6,352 nt of DNA from Bacillota bacterium. GTDB taxonomy: Bacteria > Bacillota_A > Clostridia > Peptostreptococcales > Anaerovoracaceae. The notes under the pieces are model-generated. The model was not told the DNA's origin. It searched no databases and worked only from the letters and a program-made list of their open reading frames with translations. How positions within the stretch are numbered: position 1 is the first letter of the stretch; every line of letters begins with the position of its first letter. Shown here one piece after another: positions 1 to 6,351 of the stretch. Position numbers and translations under genes: made by a program. The stretch is taken from the NCBI GenBank assembly GCA_017437925.1, contig JAFRWQ010000152.1, positions 1-6,352 on the forward strand, read 5' to 3'.

Positions 1-518
1 GCTGCCGCCAGTCCGTCAAAGATGACGGCGGAGGGATCGGCGCCTTCCTTGTGCTTTATGACGGGCACTCCCAGCCACTCGCCACAGACCGAGATCTGCT
101 CGGCCGCGGCAGCCCTGAAGGTGTCGGCGGCTATGAGCAGCACCGACTTTCCTTCATTTTTGAAGCGGTATGCCAGCTTGGCGATGGTGGTGGTCTTGCC
201 CACTCCGTTGACCCCTATGATCATGATGATGAGGGGGGTCTCGTCCGAGAGGGCCAGCCTCTCCTTCTTGTCAAGCATGCCGGTTATGATATCTTTGAGG
301 GCGTCTTTGAGCTCCTCGCCGGTGTTGAGGTACTGGGCTCTTATGCGGGCTCTCAGCTCCTCGGTGATATCCATGGTGGTCTGCATGCCTATGTCCGAGG
401 AGATTAGGACTTCTTCAAGTTCGTCTATGGTCTCCTCGTCGGGGGTGGTCCTGAAGGTCAGGACGTCCTCTATTTTCTGCGCGAGCCTTCCGAAGAAGGA
501 TCTTTTCTTTTCTGCCAT
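1..518 (-). CDS. ftsY: Signal recognition particle receptor FtsY, N-terminal part (cut by window edge)
   Basis: This is the SRP-receptor GTPase that docks ribosome–SRP complexes at the membrane for co-translational insertion. I translated the minus strand from the ATG at 518: 172 full codons are present and the C-terminal half lies beyond base 1. Residues 1–90 form a short, charged, helical N domain (ELEEVLISSDIG near 33–44). The G domain starts with the P-loop GVNGVGKT at 102–109, followed by DTFRAAA at 132–138 and a conserved GVPVIK…DPSAVIFD stretch at 150–168. The DTAGR and TKLDG motifs are expected off-window. There is no long acidic A domain, as in the short Gram-positive type. The ATG is the only start codon after the smc stop, 30 nt upstream in the same frame. 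No good Shine–Dalgarno sits at the usual distance, so translation may depend on ribosomes finishing smc. FtsY rather than Ffh: the context and the N-terminus fit FtsY. Confidence 0.96.
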   Translation of the reverse strand, partial: MAEKKRSFFGRLAQKIEDVLTFRTTPDEETIDELEEVLISSDIGMQTTMDITEELRARIRAQYLNTGEELKDALKDIITGMLDKKERLALSDETPLIIMIIGVNGVGKTTTIAKLAYRFKNEGKSVLLIAADTFRAAAAEQISVCGEWLGVPVIKHKEGADPSAVIFDGLAA

Positions 519-548
519 TCGGTCTGCCGTTTCCGCCTTAAAGCCGGT

Positions 549-3500
549 CTACACGGGGAAATCGTCCCCTACTCTTAAGGACAGCACCTTGGATACGCCG
601 TGCTCGGGCATGGTGACCCCGTACATCACGTCGGCGTGCTCCATGGTCGCCTTCTGGTGGGTCACCAGGGCGAACTGGGTGTCGGTGAATTTTCTCAGAT
701 ACGCGGCGAAGCATTCGATGTTGTTGTCGTCCAGGGCCGCCTCCACCTCGTCAAGTATGCAGAAGGGGGTGGGTTTGGACTTGAGGACGGCGAACATGAG
801 GGCTATGGCCGTCATGGTCTTTTCTCCTCCGGAGAGGAGGTTTATGTTCTGCAGCTTCTTCCCGGGAGGCTGGGCTTCGATCTCTATGGCGCTCTCCATG
901 GGATGCTCCGGATCCTCCAGGCCGAGCCTGGCGTTCCCGCCCTTGAAGAGCTCCTTGAAGCAGATCTCGAAGTTGTCCACCACACTGTCGAAGCTGGCTT
1001 TGAAGCGGGCTTTGATGAGGGCGTCGGTGTCGTTTATGACGGTGTTGAGCTCGTCAATAGCCCTCACAAGATCGGCTTTCTGGGCCGAGAGGAAGTCGTA
1101 GCGTTCCTTGACCTCCTTGTATTCTTCTATAGCCTTGACGCTGACCTCGCCCAGCTCCTTTATGCGGTCTTTGTACTCCCTGGACTCCCTGACTCCCCTG
1201 CTCATGACGAAATCGGGGTCTGCCAGCTCGTAGGCTTGGGCGTAAGAGAGGGAGAATTCCTCGAAGAGCTTCTCCTTATATGCGTCGGTCTGGGCTTCGA
1301 AGCGGGCAAGCCTTAAACCGGCCTCGTGCTTGTCCATCTGGGCGTCGTAGAGCCTGCTGTCGAGCTCCCTTCTCTCGTCCTCGGCCTCGTCGCTGCCTTT
1401 AAGCAGCGTCTTTCTCTTTTCTTCGGCGGCGGCCAGCTTGTCTTCGATGGACTTCTTTTCGGCCTCTTTTTCTTCGAGGGCTTTCTTCGCCCCCTCGCTG
1501 AACACGTCGGTCTGGGAGATCACCAGCCTGTCCCTGTCCAGCTCGTTTTCCTTAAGGCTGCGGTCGGCTCTTAATTCTCCCATTGCGTCTTCTATGGAAG
1601 CCTGCCTGTCGGCCGCGTTTTGAAGCCTTAAGGCGGCGGAGCTCTCCTCGAGCCTGGCTGCGCTCAAGGCGTCCCTTGCCCTGTCGGCCCCGCTCTGAAG
1701 GCCGCTCAGCTCTTCGGATGCCGCGGCCAGGGCCTGCTCGGCTTCCAGGGACCTCTTTTCGGCCAGCTGAAGCTTTCCGCTGACCAGCTCTTTGGCCTCG
1801 GCGTTTCTCACCAGCTCTTTTTCAAGCTCTTCGAGCTCCCTGCGCCTTACGGAGTCCGAGCCTTCGGCGTCGGAAAGCTGCTGCTTAAGGCTCGCCAGCT
1901 CCCTGGCGTCAAGGGCCTTTTCGGTCTGCTTCTCGGATAGCAGGGCCGAGATGGCGTCCCTGTTCTTAATAGCCTCTTCCCTTTCGGCCTCGGCCTTTTT
2001 CAGGGCCTTTTCAGCCTCTTCTATGCCTTTGGCGTTCTCCTTAAGCTCTTTTTTAAGCGCGTCCCTTTCGGCCCGCCTTATGAGTATGTTGGACGTGTTG
2101 TTCTTGAAGCTTCCGCCGGTGATCGCTCCAGCGGCGTTGATTATCTCGCCCTCCAGGGTCACGAAGCGCAGCCCCGCGTCGTTCTTCTTCGACATGACCA
2201 GGGCGTCGTCAAGGCTCTCGCAGATGACGACCCTTCCCAGCATGTAATCGACTATGTTCTGATAGCCTCCGCGGCAGCGGACCCTCTCCGAAGCCAGGCC
2301 CAAAAAGCCCTTCATGCCCTGCACCGCGCCGACGTCGGCGGCCTTGGGGACCCTCAGGGTCTTTACGGGAAGGAAGGTGAGCCTTCCCGCCCTTCTCATC
2401 TTGAGCAGGTCTATGGCGTCCTTGGCGGCCTCGTCGTCCCTGCAGACGATATCCTGCATCTTGGCCCCCAGCACGGTCTCCACGGCAAGCTCCCAACCCT
2501 TGGGCACGGTGAGCAGTTCGCCGAGGACGCCGATCATTCCGGGCAGCTTTCTTTCCATCAGGAAGCGGACCCCGCTGCCGTAGCCCTCGTAGGAGCTTTC
2601 CAGCTCTTCCAGGAGCTTTTCTCTTGCGGAGAGCCTTCCGGCCGCGATCCTTAAGTCTTCGGCGGCCTTGACGGCCCTGGATTCCTCGGTCCTGGTCCTG
2701 TTTATGACGTCCTGCCTGTCGAGCAGGTCCTTTTTCAGTTTGTTCTCGCCTTCTTCGGCTTCTTTGAGCTTTTCCGAAGCTTCTTTGATGGAAGAGCGCA
2801 GGGCCGCGGCTTCGCCGCTCCTGTCCTTCTGGTCTTCCCTGAGCCTCTCCCTGCGCCTTTCAAGGCTTTCCTTGAGGTTCTCGGCGCTTAAGGCCTCAGC
2901 TTTGAAGCCCGATATCTCTGAAGCGATGGAAAAGACCAGGTCCCTTGCATGGGAGGCCTTCTGAGAAGCTTCTCTGAAAGCTGCCTGGGCCTTCGCGTCC
3001 TCTTCTTCCTTAAGCCTGAGGTCTTCTAAAGCCCTGTCCCGCTCGTCTTCCGCGGTCTTTCTTCTTTCGCCCACTATGCGGGACAGCTGGTCCTGCTTGG
3101 CCAGCTTCTCGTCTATGGCGGAGATCTCAAGCTCAAGCCTTGAGGCTTCCTTTTCAAGGTTCTCCAGCCTCTGGGCGTTGAGCTCCCTTCTGCTTACGAT
3201 CTCCCTTATCTCGTCGCTCTTTTCGCTTAAAGCGGTCCTTAAGGCGGAGAGCTCTTCTTCAAGCTCCCTGCTCTCCGCTCTGAAGCCGGCGGATCTTTTG
3301 TCCAGCTCGCCCTTTTCACCCTCGAGAGCTTCTATGGCGGACTCTATCTCCGAGAGCTGAGTCTTTACGGCCTCGCTCCTGCTGTCGGCCGTCTCTATGT
3401 TCTTGAGCAGCACGTTGATCTCGACGCTCTTGTACTTGTCCTTGAGCTCAAGATATTCGGCAGCCTTCCTGCTCTCCTCGGCGAGACCGTCTATGCGGCC

Positions 3501-4097
3501 CTCGATCTCCAGGACTATGTCGTTTACCCTGTCCAGATTGATGCGGGCGTTGGCCAGGCTCTTTTCGGTCTCGGCCTTCTTGCTGCGGTACTTGACGATG
3601 CCGGCGGCTTCCTCGAAGATCTCGCGGCGGCTGTCCATGCGGTTGCTGACTATGTCCGCGATCTTGCCCTGGCCTATGATGGAATAGCCCTCCACCCCTA
3701 TGCCGGTGTCCATTATCAGTTCCCTGATGTCTCTCAGCCTGCAGGGGACCCGGTTGATCATGTACTCGCTCTCGCCGGAGCGGTACATGCGGCGGGTTAT
3801 GCCGACCTCGGCGAAGTCTATGGGAAGGGTCCTCTCGCTGTTGTCGATGACCAGGGTGACCTCGGCCATGCCCTTGGCCCTGCGGCTCTGGGTACCTGCG
3901 AAGATCACGTCCTCCATCTTGCCTCCGCGCAGGGACTTGGGGCTCTGTTCGCCCAAAACCCAGCGAATGGCGTCGGAGATGTTGCTCTTTCCGCTGCCGT
4001 TGGGACCCACTATGCAGGTGATCCCGTCGGTGAATTCTATTGTCACCGGGTCCGCGAAGGATTTGAACCCGTTAAGCTCCATCCGCTTGAAATACAT
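549..4097 (-). CDS. smc: Chromosome segregation/condensation ATPase Smc
   Basis: Smc is the core ATPase of the bacterial condensin (with ScpA and ScpB, not in this window) that loads on DNA and organises and separates sister chromosomes. At 1182 aa it has the usual full length. The N-terminal head has Walker A GPNGSGKS at 31–38, the Arg-finger region LRGGK with R57, and the Q-loop in IIGQGKIADIV near 140–150. A long heptad-rich coiled coil runs about 170–500. The hinge spans about 503–665, from GYGSGVRF to the glycine-rich INAAGAITGGS. A second coiled coil follows to about 1010. The C-terminal head carries the ABC signature LSGGEK at 1088–1093, Walker B PFCILDE at 1111–1117 and the switch histidine in VTHQ near 1147. 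All ATPase motifs are intact. The ATG start shares its A with the rnc stop, and AGAGG lies 6 nt upstream. Large plus-strand frames across it are shadows produced by its codon bias. Confidence 0.98.
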   Translation of the reverse strand: MYFKRMELNGFKSFADPVTIEFTDGITCIVGPNGSGKSNISDAIRWVLGEQSPKSLRGGKMEDVIFAGTQSRRAKGMAEVTLVIDNSERTLPIDFAEVGITRRMYRSGESEYMINRVPCRLRDIRELIMDTGIGVEGYSIIGQGKIADIVSNRMDSRREIFEEAAGIVKYRSKKAETEKSLANARINLDRVNDIVLEIEGRIDGLAEESRKAAEYLELKDKYKSVEINVLLKNIETADSRSEAVKTQLSEIESAIEALEGEKGELDKRSAGFRAESRELEEELSALRTALSEKSDEIREIVSRRELNAQRLENLEKEASRLELEISAIDEKLAKQDQLSRIVGERRKTAEDERDRALEDLRLKEEEDAKAQAAFREASQKASHARDLVFSIASEISGFKAEALSAENLKESLERRRERLREDQKDRSGEAAALRSSIKEASEKLKEAEEGENKLKKDLLDRQDVINRTRTEESRAVKAAEDLRIAAGRLSAREKLLEELESSYEGYGSGVRFLMERKLPGMIGVLGELLTVPKGWELAVETVLGAKMQDIVCRDDEAAKDAIDLLKMRRAGRLTFLPVKTLRVPKAADVGAVQGMKGFLGLASERVRCRGGYQNIVDYMLGRVVICESLDDALVMSKKNDAGLRFVTLEGEIINAAGAITGGSFKNNTSNILIRRAERDALKKELKENAKGIEEAEKALKKAEAEREEAIKNRDAISALLSEKQTEKALDARELASLKQQLSDAEGSDSVRRRELEELEKELVRNAEAKELVSGKLQLAEKRSLEAEQALAAASEELSGLQSGADRARDALSAARLEESSAALRLQNAADRQASIEDAMGELRADRSLKENELDRDRLVISQTDVFSEGAKKALEEKEAEKKSIEDKLAAAEEKRKTLLKGSDEAEDERRELDSRLYDAQMDKHEAGLRLARFEAQTDAYKEKLFEEFSLSYAQAYELADPDFVMSRGVRESREYKDRIKELGEVSVKAIEEYKEVKERYDFLSAQKADLVRAIDELNTVINDTDALIKARFKASFDSVVDNFEICFKELFKGGNARLGLEDPEHPMESAIEIEAQPPGKKLQNINLLSGGEKTMTAIALMFAVLKSKPTPFCILDEVEAALDDNNIECFAAYLRKFTDTQFALVTHQKATMEHADVMYGVTMPEHGVSKVLSLRVGDDFPV

Positions 4098-4810
4098 TAC
4101 TTACCTCTGTGAGCGCAGCTCTCGCCCTTAAGGGCCGCAGCGGCCGCAGCCGCCTGGGCGCTCTGCTTGCTTCTTCCGCAGCCTCTTCCCAGCTCTTGGC
4201 CCGCCGCCAGTACGGCAGCCTCAAAGAGCTTGTCGTGATCGGGACCCGATTCGCCCACTATCACATATTCTATGTCGCAGCCCTTTACGCCCCTTGCCTG
4301 GAGCAGCTCCTGCAGCTCCGACTTGGCGTCCTTGGCCAGCTTTCCCTCCATGCCCTTCTCCACGGTGGAAGAGAGTATGCGGTCTATCACCCGGCAGGCG
4401 GCCCCGTGGCCCCCGTCCAAAAAGACGGCGCCGAATATCGCCTCAAGGCAGTCGGAGACTATGGAATCCCTGTCCCGGCCCCCGGTCAGCTCCTCGCCCC
4501 TGCCCAGCCTTATGAAATCGTTGATATTCAAAGCCTTGGCGGCGTCCGAGAGAGACTTTTCGCAGACTATGGCCGCCCGAAGCTTGGACAGCCTGCCCTC
4601 GCTCCAGCCGGGAAGGCTTTTGAAAAGCCTGGTGCTCATGATCTCCTCGAGGACAGCGTCGCCCAAAAACTCAAGCCTCTCGTTGCCGTCGGAGGGACGG
4701 CCGGTCAGCTCGTTGGCCCTGGAGCTGTGGGTCACCGCCTGCTCCAGGAGCCCCGCGTCTTTGAATTCATAGCCTATTATCTTTTCAAGTTCTCTTACGT
4801 CGCTGTTCAA
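4097..4810 (-). CDS. rnc: Ribonuclease III
   Basis: RNase III is the cytoplasmic, Mg-dependent endonuclease that cuts double-stranded RNA, including rRNA precursors. The protein is 237 aa, within the usual range. The catalytic domain (about 1–150) contains the signature NERLEFLGDAVLEE. The expected acidic residues are E44, E47 and D51, then D120 and E123 in SDCLEAIFGAVFLD; this spacing matches the E. coli 38/41/45 and 114/117 set. A double-stranded RNA-binding domain covers about 160–230 (AKSELQELLQ, GPDHDKLFEAAV and a C-terminal Ala-rich helix). The start codon is TTG. It is the first start codon after the in-frame plsX stop 18 nt upstream, AAGGA lies 8 nt before it, and residues 1–20 (LEKIIGYEFKD) align with the family N-terminus. 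The stop TAA overlaps the smc ATG, so the two are probably translationally coupled. Confidence 0.97.
   Translation of the reverse strand: MNSDVRELEKIIGYEFKDAGLLEQAVTHSSRANELTGRPSDGNERLEFLGDAVLEEIMSTRLFKSLPGWSEGRLSKLRAAIVCEKSLSDAAKALNINDFIRLGRGEELTGGRDRDSIVSDCLEAIFGAVFLDGGHGAACRVIDRILSSTVEKGMEGKLAKDAKSELQELLQARGVKGCDIEYVIVGESGPDHDKLFEAAVLAAGQELGRGCGRSKQSAQAAAAAAALKGESCAHRGK
4104..4108 (-). promoter_or_regulatory. Ribosome binding site of smc within the end of rnc
   Basis: AGAGG lies 6 nt before the smc ATG and is part of the last codons of rnc. Together with the shared base in TAATG it is the arrangement expected for stop–restart coupling. Confidence 0.7.
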
Positions 4811-4818
4811 ATCCCTGT

Positions 4819-4823
4819 TCCTT
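4819..4823 (-). promoter_or_regulatory. Ribosome binding site deciding the TTG start of rnc
   Basis: AAGGA on the minus strand lies 8 nt before TTG at 4810–4808. It sits inside the 15-nt gap after the plsX TGA (4828–4826). Codons between the stop and the TTG contain no other start codon, so this site supports the non-AUG start. Confidence 0.75.
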
Positions 4824-4825
4824 GA

Positions 4826-5836
4826 TCACTCCTGCGCAGGTTCCTTCATCGCCTCGGCGATGGTATCTATAAAGCCCGCGGAGATGGCGGCCGAAGCCCT
4901 GACCAGGGCGTTCTCCACCGCGAAAGCCTTGGAGGAGCCGTGCATCTTGAACACGGCGCCCTTGAGGCCCAGTATGGGAGCTCCGCCGTATACCGAGTAG
5001 TCGAGTCTCGACTTGAGGCCCCTCAGCTTGCCCTTGAGGAGCAGGCCTCCGACCTTGGATACAGCGCCTTCGCTGACGGTCTGCTTCACGGTCTTCATTA
5101 TGTCGAGGGCGACCCCCTCGGCCAGCTTAAGGACTATGTTTCCGGTGAACCCGTCGCAGACCATGACGTCGGCGGCCCCGGAGCTCAGCTCTCTTGCCTC
5201 CACGTTGCCTACGAAGTTGAGGTCGGAATCCTTGAGGAGCTTATATGCTTCCTTGAGCATCTCGGTGCCCTTGTTCTCTTCGGTCCCTATGTTGATGAGG
5301 CCCACGGTGGGGTTCTCTTTCTTAAAAGCCGCGGTCATGTATATGCTTCCCATCTTGGCGAAGCACAGCAGGTTCGAGGCCCAGCATTCGGCGTTGGCTC
5401 CCGCGTCGGTGAGGAGGGAGAAGCCGCTGCCGTCTATATGGGGGAAGGGAGAGACTATGGCGGGACGCTCAACTCCGGGTATCCTGCCCAGGCGCAGAAG
5501 TCCCGCGACCATCAGGGCTCCGGTATTGCCGGCGGAAAGCACCGCGTCGGCCTCCCCGCGCTTGACCATGTCCATGGCGACCACCATGGAGGAGCCGGTC
5601 TTTTTTCTCACTGCCTGGACGGGGCTCTCGTCGCTGTGGATCACGTCGTCGGCGTTCTGCACCACGATGTGGCCCGGGGCGTACTGTCCTTCGTACTTGT
5701 CAAGCTCTGCCTGGATGAGGGCTTCTTTACCAACCAGTATGATCTGGTCGTCTACCCTGTCGCAGGCCTGCACGCAGCCCTTAACTATCTCAAAGGGGGC
5801 ATTGTCGCCGCCCATGGCGTCTACAGCGATCCTCAT
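4826..5836 (-). CDS. plsX: Phosphate acyltransferase PlsX
   Basis: PlsX converts acyl-ACP and phosphate to acyl-phosphate, the acyl donor used by PlsY to acylate glycerol-3-phosphate in the first step of phospholipid synthesis. It is a peripheral membrane enzyme. The 336-aa product has the typical length and motifs: N-terminal DAMGGDNAP at 6–14, SAGNTGA at 101–107, LLTDAGANAECW at 141–152, VCDGFTGNIVLK at 226–237, and GGAPILG…MHGSS at 284–302. The ATG at 5836 is preceded by AAGGAG with a 7-nt gap, which settles the start. It is the first gene of the operon. rnc follows after 15 nt, with none of the fatty acid synthesis genes (fabD, fabG, acpP) that often lie between them in Bacillota. Two promoter candidates lie within about 100 nt upstream. 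Confidence 0.97.
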   Translation of the reverse strand: MRIAVDAMGGDNAPFEIVKGCVQACDRVDDQIILVGKEALIQAELDKYEGQYAPGHIVVQNADDVIHSDESPVQAVRKKTGSSMVVAMDMVKRGEADAVLSAGNTGALMVAGLLRLGRIPGVERPAIVSPFPHIDGSGFSLLTDAGANAECWASNLLCFAKMGSIYMTAAFKKENPTVGLINIGTEENKGTEMLKEAYKLLKDSDLNFVGNVEARELSSGAADVMVCDGFTGNIVLKLAEGVALDIMKTVKQTVSEGAVSKVGGLLLKGKLRGLKSRLDYSVYGGAPILGLKGAVFKMHGSSKAFAVENALVRASAAISAGFIDTIAEAMKEPAQE

Positions 5837-5843
5837 TTTTGCT

Positions 5844-5849
5844 CTCCTT
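5844..5849 (-). promoter_or_regulatory. Ribosome binding site of plsX
   Basis: AAGGAG with a 7-nt spacer before the ATG at 5836–5834. This is a near-perfect Shine–Dalgarno and the strongest in the window. Confidence 0.85.
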
Positions 5850-5862
5850 GTCTGTAATTCGT

Positions 5863-5891
5863 ATATTATTGCAACGCAAACACAGATACAA
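5863..5891 (-). promoter_or_regulatory. Candidate second promoter P2 close to plsX
   Basis: A second TTGTAT (5891–5886) is followed after 17 nt by TAATAT (5868–5863), which matches the -10 consensus at 4 of 6 positions. Transcription would start near 5856, only about 20 nt before the plsX ATG and just upstream of its ribosome binding site. It is weaker than P1 by consensus and is given as an alternative or tandem promoter. Confidence 0.35.
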
Positions 5892-5901
5892 AAAAAGTAT
5901 C
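5885..5901. promoter_or_regulatory. Small perfect dyad between P1 and P2, possible operator
   Basis: GATAC, seven A (T on the other strand), then GTATC form a perfect 5-bp inverted repeat of 17 bp in total. It overlaps the -35 box of P2 and the expected start region of P1, where a repressor could act. It does not look like the FapR operator as I remember it. The arms are short, so chance is possible. Confidence 0.25.
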
Positions 5902-5906
5902 ATGGT

Positions 5907-5935
5907 ATTCTATCATAACCGCGGCAAAAATACAA
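5907..5935 (-). promoter_or_regulatory. Candidate sigma-A promoter P1 for the plsX operon (extended -10)
   Basis: On the minus strand, TTGTAT (5935–5930) is followed after exactly 17 nt by TAGAAT (5912–5907). The -10 hexamer matches TATAAT at 5 of 6 positions and is preceded by TGA, giving an extended TGnTAGAAT. The -35 box is weak (TTG only). Transcription would start near 5900, leaving a leader of about 65 nt before plsX. The -35 box overlaps the tail of the upstream terminator. Confidence 0.55.
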
Positions 5936-5967
5936 GGAACCCGCTCCTTTATGGAGCAGGCTCCCTG
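5926..5967 (-). terminator. Intrinsic terminator for a transcript entering from the right
   Basis: Read on the minus strand, the 15-nt arm 5967–5953 (core GGGAGCCTGCTCC) pairs with 5947–5933 across the loop ATAAA. It gives 15 contiguous pairs including three G·U. The tail TATTTTT follows directly. In the plus direction the wobbles become A·C mismatches and no U-tract follows, so the minus orientation is preferred. It would end whatever is transcribed upstream of plsX and insulate the operon. Confidence 0.7.
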
Positions 5968-5990
5968 AAATAACTTGTTTACAGTGCTTT

Positions 5991-6023
5991 GGGATCCTTG
6001 AGCGGGGCCCGCTCGAGGATCCC
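5991..6023. other. Long GC-rich hairpin, 15-bp stem with 3-nt loop
   Basis: GGGATCCTTGAGCGG (5991–6005) pairs with CCGCTCGAGGATCCC (6009–6023) across GGC. The only non-Watson–Crick position is T5999/G6015, a U·G wobble in plus-strand RNA and a C·A mismatch in minus-strand RNA. No U-tract follows on either strand, so it is not a terminator by itself. Confidence 0.8.
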
Positions 6024-6163
6024 GCGCTGAGCGGAAGCGTGTCCCCGATGCGGCGGACACGACCGGTATGCTTTCAGGCTTTCTATCGCTCCGGGGTCCT
6101 GCCGCTCGGTCTCCCCACCCTGCGGTCTAAAGTCCTCGGGCGGGGATGCCCCGCCTCGCGTCA

Positions 6164-6219
6164 CCCCTCCGCTTCTGGATCGTGAGCAGACGTCCGGGCG
6201 ATGTCTGCCGCGTGAGGGG
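6164..6219. other. Nested stem-loop
   Basis: CCCCTC (6164–6169) plus CGC (6170–6172) pair with GCG (6210–6212) and GAGGGG (6214–6219), leaving T6213 bulged. They enclose GCAGACGT (6186–6193) paired with ATGTCTGC (6201–6208). The inner stem has one G·U in the plus-strand sense (G6192·T6202). Confidence 0.6.
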
Positions 6220-6301
6220 ACCATCGCGGGTCGCGGCACTCAGCGACTGAGGCGGACGAACTACGCCGAAGAGCTTAGTGCGAGGAGAAGACTTTTGCAG
6301 A

Positions 6302-6351
6302 GATATTCACCGCGACTGAGCGGTGATAACCGCAAAGAGCGGATGAATATC
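6302..6351. other. Three-way-junction-like structure at the window edge
   Basis: GATATTCA (6302–6309) and TGAATATC (6344–6351) form a perfect 8-bp outer stem. Inside are CCGC/GCGG (6310–6313 with 6320–6323) and a second CCGC/GCGG (6330–6333 with 6339–6342), linked by TGATAA. CA/TG can extend the first inner stem at the cost of the outer one. Such a self-contained fold is typical of structured RNA. Confidence 0.6.

Noticed and set aside
22..1101. 359-codon plus-strand open frame across ftsY and the end of smc
   Set aside because: It is antisense to two well-recognised genes and low in complexity (Ser-rich). It shows no domain and is explained by the codon bias of the minus-strand genes.
5885..5915. 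FapR operator ahead of plsX
   Set aside because: FapR controls plsX in Bacillus and Listeria, but the dyad here does not resemble the 17-bp FapR palindrome as I recall it.
4109..5918. Several plus-strand open frames of 166–305 codons over rnc and plsX
   Set aside because: All are antisense shadows of rnc and plsX, which have clear catalytic motifs. The plus frames have no recognisable family features.
5866..6060. 64-codon minus-strand open frame over the terminator and promoters
   Set aside because: It overlaps the intrinsic terminator and both promoter candidates and has no family resemblance.
6061..6140. Cobalamin riboswitch, suggested by GGAGACC on the minus strand
   Set aside because: Only a seven-base resemblance to one box. 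The other conserved boxes are absent and the genes downstream have no link to cobalamin.
5979..6239. 86-codon minus-strand open frame in the upstream region
   Set aside because: It runs through the strong hairpins. Its composition (Arg, Pro, Gly, Ser rich) is that expected from translating GC-rich structured DNA, and I saw no convincing family match.
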